A DNA stretch of 64,000 bases, taken from positions 62,001 to 126,000 of the forward strand of contig JAEYRH010000004.1 of assembly GCA_023435705.1 (NCBI GenBank), written 5' to 3'. The notes under the pieces are model-generated. The model saw only the letters and a list, made by a program, of their open reading frames with translations. It was not told where the DNA came from and searched no databases. Below, piece after piece: positions 42,613 through 51,277 of this stretch (its first letter is position 1; every line of letters starts with the position of its first letter). Source of the stretch: Bacillota bacterium (GTDB lineage Bacteria > Bacillota > Clostridia > Christensenellales > UMGS416). A program made the translations under genes and the position numbers.

Positions 42613-45237
42613 ATGCACTTATATGAAGATCAGTCCCTTCCCTTTGAAGCCCGCGCGGCAGACCTGGTGAGCCAGCTGACGCTGGAGGAAAAGGTCAAGC
42701 AGCTTGTCCACTCGGCGTCAGACATCCCGCGGCTGGGCATCCGTTCATGGGATTGGTGGAATGAAGCCTCCCACGGCGTGATCCCGGCGGTGTTTCAGAA
42801 GTTTGAGGAAGCCACCAGTTTCCCCACCTGCCTGGCCATGAGCCAGACCTGGAACCCGGAGCTCATCGAGCAAGTGGCCACCGCCATCTCCGACGAGATC
42901 CGCGCATTGTGGAACCTGAACGGCAAGGAGCTGGACTACTGGTGCCCCACCGTGAACATGGGCCGCGACACCCGCTGGGGCCGCAATGACGAGGCCTTCG
43001 GCGAAGACCCCTATCTGGCCGGCAAGCTGGCTGCCGCCTATGTGCGCGGCATCCAGGGCAACGATGACCGCTATCTCAAAGCGGTATCCACCCCCAAGCA
43101 TTTCGCCGCCAACAACTCGGAATACAACCGCTGCAGGGGCTCCTCCAACATGGACGAGGCCACGCTGCGCGAATACTACCTGCCCGTGTTTGAGCGCTGC
43201 GTGCGTGAAGGCGGTGCCTATTCGATCATGACCTCCTACAACCGCATCAACGGCGTGCCCTCCTCGGCCAACCACCACCTGCTCGGCGACATCCTGCGCA
43301 AGGAGTGGGGCTTCAAGGGCTATATCGTGAGCGATGACGGCGCCGTGGGCGACGTAGGCCCCAACACGGCCCGGATGTTTGGCGACATCCGCGGGCAGTT
43401 CTATGGCAAGACGATGGAGGAGGCCTGCGGGCTTTCGCTGAATGCTGGCACCGACATCTGCACCGGCCACGAGCACCTCTTCTACCTGAAAAACGCCGTG
43501 GAGCAGGGCATCACCAGCGAGGAGATGCTGGACCGGGCGCTCATCCGCACCTTCACCGCCCGCTTCCGCATGGGCGAGTTTGATGACCCGAAGAAGAACC
43601 CCTACTACAGCATCGGCAAGGAGCACATCTGCAGCGAGGCCAACGCCGAGCTTGCCCGCAAGACCGCCACTGAGTCGCTCACACTGCTGCGCAACAACGG
43701 GATTTTACCCATTGACTCCAGCAAGGTGAAGAAGCTGGCGGTGATCGGCCCCAACGCCATCTACCGGCAGCTGGGCAGCTATTCCATCGGAGACAACCCG
43801 AGGATCGTGGCCAACACCCGCGTGTTCATCCCGGCATTGGCCGGCATCCGCGCCGAAGCTGAGAAGGCTGGCATTGAGGTGTCGTATGCCAAGGGCTGGA
43901 ACTACGCCAAACGGGCCCATGGCTTTGACGCACCGGAAATCCCGGTGCTCAAGCATGAAGCCGAAGAGGCCGGGAAGTCGGTAAAGGAATATCTGGAAGA
44001 CCGCACACCGGAGTGTGAACGCGAGTGGCACACGAAGCGCCACGCCGAGTTCCGCGAGTTCTTTATGAACGCGCCGATCGTGCCCTCCCGCCACCCGGTG
44101 GAAGATCCCGATCTGGACCGCCCCAACGAGGAGCTCTTTGCCGAGGCGCTGCAGGCTGCCGCCGCCGCCGACATGGTCGTAGTGGTGGCCGGCACCGACC
44201 CCAGCGTGACCAGAGAGGGCAAAGACCGCGACACGCTGGCGCTGCCTTATGACCAGGATGGCAAGATCAAGCAGATCCTGGCGGCCAACCCCAACACCGT
44301 CGTGGTGATCATCGCCTCAGGCCCCACCATCGGCGACTTTTTGGACCAGGCGCCGGGTGTCATTTATGCCACCTATGCCGGTGAATCACAGGGCGCAGCC
44401 ATTGCCGACGTGCTGTTTGGCAACTACAACCCCAGCGGCCGCACCACTGAGACATGGTATTACAGCGATTCCGACCAGCCGCACATCAGCGAATACGGCA
44501 TCCGGCCATTTGACACCTCCACCGAGATGGGCCGCACCTATCTGTATTACCTGGGCAAGGTGCGCTTCCCGTTTGGCTACGGCCTGTCCTACACGAAGTT
44601 TGCCTATTCCAACTTCAGGCTGGACAAGGCCAGCTATGACGCCAACGACACCATCACGGCCAGCATCGACGTGACCAATACGGGCGATTGCGCCGGCACC
44701 GACGTGCTGCAGCTCTATGTGCGCAAGTTCGGAAAGTATGACAACAAGCCCTACAAGCAGCTGCACGGCTTCGCCAAGGTGTTTGTGAAGCCCGGCCAGA
44801 CAAGCACCGTGAAGGTGGAAGTGCCGGTGCGCGAGCTCAAGTTCTGGAACTCGTGGCGCGAGATGTTCGCCGTGGAAGAGGGAGATTACAAGGTGTGGTT
44901 CGGCGCCAACTGCGAAGCCGATGCCATCCACGCCCTCACCGAGATCAAGATCTCCGGCGTGTGGAAGGCACCGCTTTCCGCCGTGACAATGCTCGCCAGC
45001 CGCAGCATTCTGGCCGTGGGCGAGGAGTCGGCGCTGGAGCTTTCCGCCACGCTGGAAAACGCCGTGCACCTGAAGGCCGGCGAGCAGCCCTTCGTGTTCC
45101 AGTCGTCCGATGAGCGCGTCGCCATTGTTTCAAACGGCAGGATCAAGGCCGTGGGCAAGGGCGTGGCCAGGCTCACCGCCCAGCTCACGCTGGACGGCGT
45201 GACGAAGACCGACACCATCGGTGTTTGCGTGCGCTAA
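42613..45237 (+). CDS. GH3 beta-glucosidase/beta-xylosidase with C-terminal Ig-like domain
   Basis: 874 residues. GH3 N-terminal barrel with GFKGYIVSDDGAV (nucleophile Asp241) and substrate motif STPKHFAANN; the C-terminal GH3 sandwich begins near TESLTLLRNNGILPI; a fibronectin-III-like domain follows (about 680-780, LQLYVRKF). The final ~85 residues (SRSILAVGEESALELSAT; DERVAIVSNGRIKAVGKG) form a BIG2-like Ig domain, unusual on a protein with no signal peptide. AAGGAGATG precedes the ATG at 42613. Divergent from marR with operator site D upstream, so probably MarR-repressed. Exo-beta-glucosidase or beta-xylosidase cannot be separated by motif. Confidence 0.92.
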   Translation: MHLYEDQSLPFEARAADLVSQLTLEEKVKQLVHSASDIPRLGIRSWDWWNEASHGVIPAVFQKFEEATSFPTCLAMSQTWNPELIEQVATAISDEIRALWNLNGKELDYWCPTVNMGRDTRWGRNDEAFGEDPYLAGKLAAAYVRGIQGNDDRYLKAVSTPKHFAANNSEYNRCRGSSNMDEATLREYYLPVFERCVREGGAYSIMTSYNRINGVPSSANHHLLGDILRKEWGFKGYIVSDDGAVGDVGPNTARMFGDIRGQFYGKTMEEACGLSLNAGTDICTGHEHLFYLKNAVEQGITSEEMLDRALIRTFTARFRMGEFDDPKKNPYYSIGKEHICSEANAELARKTATESLTLLRNNGILPIDSSKVKKLAVIGPNAIYRQLGSYSIGDNPRIVANTRVFIPALAGIRAEAEKAGIEVSYAKGWNYAKRAHGFDAPEIPVLKHEAEEAGKSVKEYLEDRTPECEREWHTKRHAEFREFFMNAPIVPSRHPVEDPDLDRPNEELFAEALQAAAAADMVVVVAGTDPSVTREGKDRDTLALPYDQDGKIKQILAANPNTVVVIIASGPTIGDFLDQAPGVIYATYAGESQGAAIADVLFGNYNPSGRTTETWYYSDSDQPHISEYGIRPFDTSTEMGRTYLYYLGKVRFPFGYGLSYTKFAYSNFRLDKASYDANDTITASIDVTNTGDCAGTDVLQLYVRKFGKYDNKPYKQLHGFAKVFVKPGQTSTVKVEVPVRELKFWNSWREMFAVEEGDYKVWFGANCEADAIHALTEIKISGVWKAPLSAVTMLASRSILAVGEESALELSATLENAVHLKAGEQPFVFQSSDERVAIVSNGRIKAVGKGVARLTAQLTLDGVTKTDTIGVCVR

Positions 45238-45296
45238 TCTTCGCCATCGGTGCTGACGCACCTCAGCGAGTTCTAACTCGTTCTTGCGATCCGTTA

Positions 45297-45402
45297 CCCA
45301 CCCACCGCGCATGTCGCTGGGTATCACCCGGCTTTGCGTAGTATCGGTCAACCGATACAAGAGCAAAGCCGAGCTGAGCACAGCGAAGCGGTCGGGTGGG
45401 TT
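45297..45402. repeat. Long imperfect hairpin element
   Basis: Nested arms ACCCACC/GGTGGGT, TCGCTG/CAGCGA, CGGCTTTGC/GCAAAGCCG and GTATCGGT/ACCGATAC (45341-45358) form one stem about 105 bases long downstream of the GH3 gene. It could be a terminator-like RNA or a small mobile palindromic element. No coding sequence is seen in 45238-45511. Confidence 0.6.
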
Positions 45403-45511
45403 CTTTACTTTACAGAATAGGAGGCAGGTTTGGCGTTAAGCCCAACTGAGGTTTGTCATCATCATTCCCATGGTGTATAGTGTATATTTCAAAACGAAAG
45501 GGGTATCGGCA

Positions 45512-45757
45512 ATGAATAAGAGAGGAACCGGCGCAATATTTTGCCTGATATCAGGAATTTTGTTTTCGTCCAGATATATTGCCGCCTCAATATTTATGTC
45601 TGGCGTTGCATCGTGGGATAGAAGCCTCTTTTCCGCCGGATTGAAATATGTGGGCACTCCATTGCTGGTTCTCAGTATTGTTAGCTTGATAGCTGGCATA
45701 TGCTACATAATTTGGGCCGAAGCGACAGACAGGGAGAACCATCACAATAAGCAATAG
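45512..45757 (+). CDS. Small membrane protein, two helices
   Basis: 81 residues. Two hydrophobic segments (about 7-29, FCLISGILFSSRYIAASIFMSG, and 46-67, GTPLLVLSIVSLIAGICYIIWAE) are joined by a short loop, with a charged tail ending in HHNKQ. I recall similar small hypothetical proteins in clostridia but know no function. ATG 45512 is 9 bases after AAAGGGG. The DNA is noticeably AT-richer than its neighbours. It stands alone between the GH3 hairpin element and a terminator shared with the convergent GH95 gene. Confidence 0.6.
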   Translation: MNKRGTGAIFCLISGILFSSRYIAASIFMSGVASWDRSLFSAGLKYVGTPLLVLSIVSLIAGICYIIWAEATDRENHHNKQ

Positions 45758-45791
45758 CTGAACCTATTGTGTTATTCCTCATAATAAACCA

Positions 45792-45817
45792 AGGGCTTGC
45801 CCGCGCGGGCAAGCCCT
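45792..45817. terminator. Bidirectional terminator
   Basis: A perfect 26-base palindrome with arms AGGGCTTGCCCGC/GCGGGCAAGCCCT lies between convergent genes. Confidence 0.75.
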
Positions 45818-45845
45818 CTTCATTTCGTCCCCTTTGTGTTTCAGG

Positions 45846-48137
45846 TTACTGGGCGGTGATCACCAGCTCCGATCCGGAGCGGTTCATCGAATATCTGCCC
45901 TCGCAGCCCACACGCACCGGCAGCTCCTGCTTCACATCCTGCAACTGCAGCGTGGCCTTTTGCAGCCTGCCGCCCTCCCAGTCCATATCCAGCACATAAC
46001 CATGGCGCAGGCGCATCCCGCGGATGCTGCCGCATGGCCAGGCCTTGGGCAGCGCCGGCAGCAGCACGATTTCTCCGCCATGGCTTTGCGCCAGCAGTTC
46101 GAGGATCGCCGCCGGAACGCCCTGCGCGTCGCTCACCTGCGGGTTGCCATGGGCGTTGATCATCAGGTTGTAGAGCACATGCTTTTGGAAGATCTCCTGC
46201 AATGCGGCATAAGCCTTTTCCGGCTCCAGCAGCCTGGCCCGGATGCAGGCGATCCACCCAAGGCTCCAGCCCTGGCCGTCATAACCGTTTTCAAACTTCC
46301 GGTCGATCGTGCGCTTCGCCGCCGCGGCCAGCTCCGGTGTGCCCTGGGGGTTGATCATGGTGCCGGGATAGACGCCGTAGAGGTGGGAGACATGGCGGTG
46401 CCCCACGTGCTTCTCCTCAAAGTCTTCCGCCCACTCCTGGATGCCGCCGGTGCGCGGGCTCACCTGCACCGGGGGCAGCCGCTTGAGGGCCGCCTGGATT
46501 TCATCGCGGAACTCCTGGTCAAACCCAGGCTCCTCGCGGCCCAGCACGCCGATGAGCTCGGCGCAGGCGGAGCAGAGCTCGTGGATGATCTCGGTGTCCA
46601 TCGTGGCGCTGTAGGTGAAAAGCCCCGTGGATCCGTCGCGGGCGACAAATTCGTTTTCCGGCGAGTGGGAGGGGTTGGTGACAAGGCAACCGGGGCAGGC
46701 CGTGCCCTCCGGCGCTTCCACCATGAAGTCCAGCAGAAAGCGCACCGCGCCCTTGATGAGCGGATATGCCTTCTCCCGGAGGAACACCTCGTCATGGGTA
46801 TACAGATAATGCTCCACCAGGTGCAGGCACATGGAGGCCGCGCCCATGGGCCAGACACCCCAGATGCCGTAGTTGGGCGGCGTGTAGCCGAAAATGTCGG
46901 TGCAGTGGTGCAGCACCCAGCCCCGGGCATTGTAATAGACATTGGCAGTGAAGCTGCCAGGTGCGATAAACGACTCCAGCCAGTCGAACACGGGCAGACA
47001 GCATTCGCTGAGGCCATAACCCTCTGCGGGCCAATAGCCGATCTGCATGTTGATGTTGGTGTGGTAGTCACTCTCCCAGGGGGCCCAATACCGGTCGTTC
47101 CACACGCCCTGCAAATTGGCAGGCAGGCAGCCGGGCCGGGAGCTTGAGATCAGCAGGTAGCGGTTGTAGTTCAGATAAAGGGCTGCAAACTCCGGAGAAG
47201 CGCCATTGCCCCGGATGGACTCCAGCCATTGGGACGTGGTGTCAAAACCGGGCTCGGCAGCCTGCTTGCCGCCGGAGAGCGAAATGGAGAACCGGTCATA
47301 CCACGAGCGGTATTCCTGGATGTGCTCCTCCCGGATCTTTTCATACCCCTTGGCGATTGCCCTGTCCAGTGTCCCAAGGCACTCCTGGCGGGGGTCCTTG
47401 CCAAAGAAATCAGTGCTGGCCGCAGCAAAGAGCGTGACGCTGCGCGCACCGGACACATGGGCGCTCTTGTCTGCCTCGGGCCTCACAAAGGTGTTCAGGT
47501 GGACTTTGCCGCCCTCGCATTGCACCCGCACGGCTCCGTAAAAGCGGATGCCCTTTTCCCCGAGCTGGCCGGTCAGCTCCAGCCCGTCATCGGAAAGCAG
47601 CCAATTGGAGGCATCCCTCTCCCTGGTGAGGTGGATCACAAGATCCATGCCCCGTGGGTCGTCACAGGTATATCGCACCACGATCACCTGATCCACGGCG
47701 GAGACGAAATACTCCTTGTGCCAGCGGGCCCCGCCCCTGGTATAGCTTGCAGAAGCAATGGCGCCGGTGAGGTCCAGCTTCCGCTCATAGTCCGTATAAT
47801 CCGCCGAATCAACGGTGTGAATGGTCAGGTCGCCCAGCGGCTGATAGGATCCGAACAGCTTGGGCACGGAGATCAACGCCTCGTCGGCCAGCCTGGTGGC
47901 CTTATCCGTCTCCCCGGCAAAGAGCAGCCGCCGGATCTCCGGCATCGCCTTGGTCGCCTTGTGGTTGTTCTTGTCCGAATGATCCCCCCACCAAACGGTC
48001 TCCTCGTTAAGCGGGATCCGGTCTTCGTTCACCCCGCCATACACCATCGCGCCCAGCCGGCCGTTGCCCACCGGGAGCGCCTCCAGCCATCGTTCGGCCG
48101 GGCGGTTGTAGCGGATTGTCTCAGTCTGCTGGCTCAT
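45846..48137 (-). CDS. GH95 alpha-L-fucosidase-family enzyme (second canonical copy)
   Basis: 763 residues, full-length GH95. N-terminal EALPVGNGRLGAMVYGG and IPLNEETVWWG; barrel motifs NINMQIGYWPAE (Asn361, Asn363), NPSHSPENEF (Glu494), HRHVSHLYGVYPG, and QVSDAQGVPAAI (Asp670, where many members have DGN). The change from DGN to DAQ near the base may alter specificity, for example toward alpha-L-galactose or another 6-deoxy-sugar. No signal peptide. ATG 48137 follows GGAGG. Monocistronic, divergent from the MFS gene at 48315. Confidence 0.9.
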   Translation of the reverse strand: MSQQTETIRYNRPAERWLEALPVGNGRLGAMVYGGVNEDRIPLNEETVWWGDHSDKNNHKATKAMPEIRRLLFAGETDKATRLADEALISVPKLFGSYQPLGDLTIHTVDSADYTDYERKLDLTGAIASASYTRGGARWHKEYFVSAVDQVIVVRYTCDDPRGMDLVIHLTRERDASNWLLSDDGLELTGQLGEKGIRFYGAVRVQCEGGKVHLNTFVRPEADKSAHVSGARSVTLFAAASTDFFGKDPRQECLGTLDRAIAKGYEKIREEHIQEYRSWYDRFSISLSGGKQAAEPGFDTTSQWLESIRGNGASPEFAALYLNYNRYLLISSSRPGCLPANLQGVWNDRYWAPWESDYHTNINMQIGYWPAEGYGLSECCLPVFDWLESFIAPGSFTANVYYNARGWVLHHCTDIFGYTPPNYGIWGVWPMGAASMCLHLVEHYLYTHDEVFLREKAYPLIKGAVRFLLDFMVEAPEGTACPGCLVTNPSHSPENEFVARDGSTGLFTYSATMDTEIIHELCSACAELIGVLGREEPGFDQEFRDEIQAALKRLPPVQVSPRTGGIQEWAEDFEEKHVGHRHVSHLYGVYPGTMINPQGTPELAAAAKRTIDRKFENGYDGQGWSLGWIACIRARLLEPEKAYAALQEIFQKHVLYNLMINAHGNPQVSDAQGVPAAILELLAQSHGGEIVLLPALPKAWPCGSIRGMRLRHGYVLDMDWEGGRLQKATLQLQDVKQELPVRVGCEGRYSMNRSGSELVITAQ

Positions 48138-48272
48138 TTCTTCCTCCGTGGCAGCCGTCTCAGGCCGCGCAACCCCGATTATAACCCGCTACCTGCAAGA
48201 GGGCAAGAAGCCTGCATGAATGAATTTGATATCTAATCGCAAAACCTGCAAAGAAAACAACCCCCTGATTCA

Positions 48273-48281
48273 TGATATAAT
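48273..48281 (+). promoter_or_regulatory. Extended -10 promoter of the MFS gene
   Basis: TGA-TATAAT, about 30 bases before the AGGAGG ribosome site. Confidence 0.45.
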
Positions 48282-48314
48282 AGAATCTCTAACCATTTTG
48301 ATCAGGAGGTATAC

Positions 48315-49607
48315 ATGGAGACCACCACGAAACCGGAACCCAACGGCCAGCCACCATCGGGCGGCAACAAACGCTGGGTTGGAAAGGCCGTGATGTTCCT
48401 CGCCGGGCAGACGGTGAGCCTGTTTGGCAGCTCACTGGTGCAATATGCGATCATCTGGTATATCACGCTGCAAACCAAATCGGGCACGATGATCATGCTT
48501 TCCACGCTCTGCGGGTTCGCGCCGCAGATCGCCATCACGCTGTTTGCCGGCGTGTGGGCAGACCGGTTTGACCGCAAGCGCATCATCATTTTGGCGGATG
48601 CTTTGATCGCCGTGGCCACGCTGGCGCTGGCAGTGTTGTTTTTATTGGGTCATGGGCAACTGTGGATGCTGCTGGTGATTTCAGCCATCCGTTCCTTTGG
48701 CTCTGGGCTTCAGCAGCCGGCGGTGAGCGCGTTCATCCCCCAGATCGTGCCGCAGGAAAAGCTGATGCGAGTGGCCGGCATAAACGGCACGATACAATCG
48801 CTGATCATGCTGGCCTCACCGGCGGTGAGCGGCTTGCTTTACGCGCTGGCCAAGCTGGAATACATCTTCTTCATTGATGTGTTCACCGCGGCAATCGCCA
48901 TCACAATCATGTGGCTTTTGAAGGTGCCGCCGCACAAGAAGGCACTGGAGGCCCCCACCGGCGGCTACTTTGACGATTTGAAGGCAGGCTTTGCCTACAT
49001 CCGCTGCCATTCCTTTGTGAAAAGCCTGCTCCGCTTCTTCGCGGTGTTTTCCTTCTTGATCGTGCCGGCAGCCTTCTTCACGCCGCTGATGGTCACCCGC
49101 ACCTTCGGCGAGGAGGTGTGGCGGCTCACTGCAATCGAAATGCTCTTTTCCGGCGGCATGACGGTGGGCGGCCTCATTGTGGCCGTGTGGGGCGGCTTCA
49201 AGGATCGGTCCATCACAATCGCCGTGACCTGCGTGCTGTTTGGCACGCTGTCGGTGGTGCTGGGCATCTTTGTGTATTTCTGGTTCTTCCTGGCGGTGAT
49301 GCTGCTGATGGGGCTGCTGATCCCCTTTTTCAACACAGCCAACATGGTGATGCTGCAGGAGCGGGTGGAAAACGACTTCCAGGGCCGCGTGTTCAGTTTT
49401 GTGAACCTGGTGATGGTCGCGGCGATGCCCCTTGGCACGGTGGTGTTTGGTCCCGTTGCCGACCTGGTCAGCATTGAGCTGCTGCTGATGCTGTCTGGCG
49501 CTGCGCTGATGGGCCTGGGGGTGTGGGCATTCTTTGACAAGAACCTGAAAGGCCTCGGCCCCGCCACCTGCGAGCCGCCTGCCGGGGATGCGGGCAAGCC
49601 GCAATGA
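48315..49607 (+). CDS. MFS exporter-like transporter
   Basis: 430 residues with 12 hydrophobic segments and the MFS signature GVWADRFDRKRIIILADA between helices 2 and 3; the sequence resembles MefA/enterobactin-exporter-type MFS proteins (AGQTVSLFGSSLVQYAIIWY). A drug or metabolite exporter is the usual role. ATG 48315 is directly preceded by AGGAGGTATAC. Its stop overlaps the start of the Cys-cluster gene by four bases (ATGA), indicating translational coupling. Confidence 0.87.
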   Translation: METTTKPEPNGQPPSGGNKRWVGKAVMFLAGQTVSLFGSSLVQYAIIWYITLQTKSGTMIMLSTLCGFAPQIAITLFAGVWADRFDRKRIIILADALIAVATLALAVLFLLGHGQLWMLLVISAIRSFGSGLQQPAVSAFIPQIVPQEKLMRVAGINGTIQSLIMLASPAVSGLLYALAKLEYIFFIDVFTAAIAITIMWLLKVPPHKKALEAPTGGYFDDLKAGFAYIRCHSFVKSLLRFFAVFSFLIVPAAFFTPLMVTRTFGEEVWRLTAIEMLFSGGMTVGGLIVAVWGGFKDRSITIAVTCVLFGTLSVVLGIFVYFWFFLAVMLLMGLLIPFFNTANMVMLQERVENDFQGRVFSFVNLVMVAAMPLGTVVFGPVADLVSIELLLMLSGAALMGLGVWAFFDKNLKGLGPATCEPPAGDAGKPQ

Positions 49608-50194
49608 ATGTGTTTCTGAACGCCGAAGGCGCGGTGGACTGCGGCGGCATCGGCGGGCAAACCACCGTGCAGGACCTGCTGGACGCGGTGGACCTGTTTT
49701 TGCAGGCGCACCCGCTGCCCTGCCAGGAGTGCTCCGACAGCTGCTGCAAGAAGCACTGGGCCGTGGAGGTGGACAACGTGGCCGCCCGCCGCATGGCCGG
49801 GGAGGGTGCGGACGAATTCTTGCGGAACCGCCTCAAGCTGAAGTGGAATTACGCGCTGGGCTTCCGGCAGCTGGTGCTCAAAAAGAAAGGCCCCTGCCCC
49901 TTTGTGACAGAGGCCAGCCTTTGCTCCATCTATGGGATCAGGCCGGTGATCTGCCGGCTCTATGTGTGCTGCCCCCGGAGCGACCGCTATGACCGGCTGC
50001 GGGAAACGGTGGCCGCGACCTATTTGCAGGCGCTGGTGTTTGAAAGAACCATGAACACGCGGGAGCTGACTGACAGAACCATCCAAAAATACAGGCAGAA
50101 CCCGGCAGTCGGGGCTGCGGATTACAGCCTGCCCCTGACAGAGGTGATCGCCTACGGGCGGTGGATGGGCTGGCTGGATGAAACTGATTTGTAG
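49604..50194 (+). CDS. YkgJ-family cysteine-cluster protein
   Basis: 196 residues. Cysteine motif PCQECSDSCCKKHW (about 40-53) followed by GPCPF, CSIYGIRPVICRLYVCCP: the CxxC...C...RPxxCR pattern of the YkgJ/Fli-B-like family thought to chelate zinc or iron-sulfur. Biochemistry is poorly known. The start overlaps the MFS stop. It ends before a strong terminator shared with the convergent AraC gene. Confidence 0.8.
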   Translation: MNVFLNAEGAVDCGGIGGQTTVQDLLDAVDLFLQAHPLPCQECSDSCCKKHWAVEVDNVAARRMAGEGADEFLRNRLKLKWNYALGFRQLVLKKKGPCPFVTEASLCSIYGIRPVICRLYVCCPRSDRYDRLRETVAATYLQALVFERTMNTRELTDRTIQKYRQNPAVGAADYSLPLTEVIAYGRWMGWLDETDL

Positions 50195-50210
50195 CCACAT
50201 AAACAAACAG

Positions 50211-50233
50211 AGGGCGGGGTTTCACCCCGCCCT
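50211..50233. terminator. Bidirectional terminator
   Basis: Perfect AGGGCGGGGT/ACCCCGCCCT stem with a TTC loop between convergent genes. No strong T run. Confidence 0.65.
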
Positions 50234-50247
50234 GTTGTGTTACCGCT

Positions 50248-51153
50248 CTATTGCTTCTTCTTAACCGGGATGCAGATGTCCATCTGCACCATGTTGTCAT
50301 GCTCCCATGCATGGTCGCGCTGGTCGTAATACTCAAAGTCCATGCGGGCATCATCAAACTCATAGCCGCAATCGGGCAGCCAGCGGAGCAGGATCTCCTT
50401 CCAGGTTTCCCGGATGGAGTCGGCATATTGCTCGCTGGGCACCATCGGCGTGGTGAACACAGCGTATGTGCCGCCGGGCAGGTCGATACGGCGCATGTCC
50501 GGCTCGATCTTGTTGAGATCCCCGGCATTATCCACCCCCACGCCCAGCAGGTAGGTGAACCCGCCGGTCTCCAAATCAACATCAAAGCAGATGCCGTATT
50601 CGCAGTGTTTCGACTGGGAGAACGTGCGGTGCAGCCTGGTCAGCAGCTCGCTGAACTCCATATTGACACTGTCCCACCAGGCGGGCACGTCGTGGGTGTG
50701 TTTCACGTCGGGCAGGGTGTGCCGGCTGGCATAGCCGGCGATTGTGATCGGTCCCATTTCTTTTATCACGTAGTTCATCGAAATTCCTCCAGTTTTATTT
50801 TGGTTGATGGCAGGTGCGCCCACCGCGTGGAGCCCGCCGTGCAGCCGGTAGAGCGACGGCGGGTAGCCGAAGCAGCGCCGGAATGCCTTTGTGAAGCCGG
50901 CATGGGTTTCAAAGCCGTATTCCATCGCCACATCCACAACCTTTTTGCCCCGGCTCAGGTCATCAAGCGCAAACTGCAGCTTGCGCCGGGTCACATAGAG
51001 CATCACGGGCATGCCAGTAACACCCTGAAAGACGCGGCTGAAGTGATAGGGCGAGAAGTTGGCCGCCGCGGCAAGCTCCGCCACGGTGAGCCGCTCTGTG
51101 ATGCGTGCGTCAATCCGTTGCAGCACGGGCTGGATTTGGGCGGCATAGTCCAT
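50248..51153 (-). CDS. AraC-type regulator with GyrI-like effector domain (Rob-like)
   Basis: 301 residues. Two N-terminal helix-turn-helix motifs of AraC type (about 8-105; LTVAELAAAANFSPYHFSRVFQ and VVDVAMEYGFETHAGFTKAF) come first, then a GyrI/BacA-type effector-binding domain (about 125-298; GPITIAGYASRHTLPD; LLGVGVDNAGD; GGTYAVFTTP; DFEYYDQRDHAWE). Family members sense small or cationic ligands and often control efflux. The ATG at 51153 follows CGAGGTG. No obvious target gene is adjacent, though the MFS exporter gene lies just beyond the convergent terminator. Confidence 0.87.
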   Translation of the reverse strand: MDYAAQIQPVLQRIDARITERLTVAELAAAANFSPYHFSRVFQGVTGMPVMLYVTRRKLQFALDDLSRGKKVVDVAMEYGFETHAGFTKAFRRCFGYPPSLYRLHGGLHAVGAPAINQNKTGGISMNYVIKEMGPITIAGYASRHTLPDVKHTHDVPAWWDSVNMEFSELLTRLHRTFSQSKHCEYGICFDVDLETGGFTYLLGVGVDNAGDLNKIEPDMRRIDLPGGTYAVFTTPMVPSEQYADSIRETWKEILLRWLPDCGYEFDDARMDFEYYDQRDHAWEHDNMVQMDICIPVKKKQ

Positions 51154-51277
51154 GAAAGCACCTCGGTTCCGATCGGTAGCATTATTGTAGCATACCACGA
51201 GCCCGGCGCTTATCCTGCATTGCGGTGTTGCGGTGCAAACAGAAATGGAGTTGTATCAAAAAGAGAAAGTGGATGGT

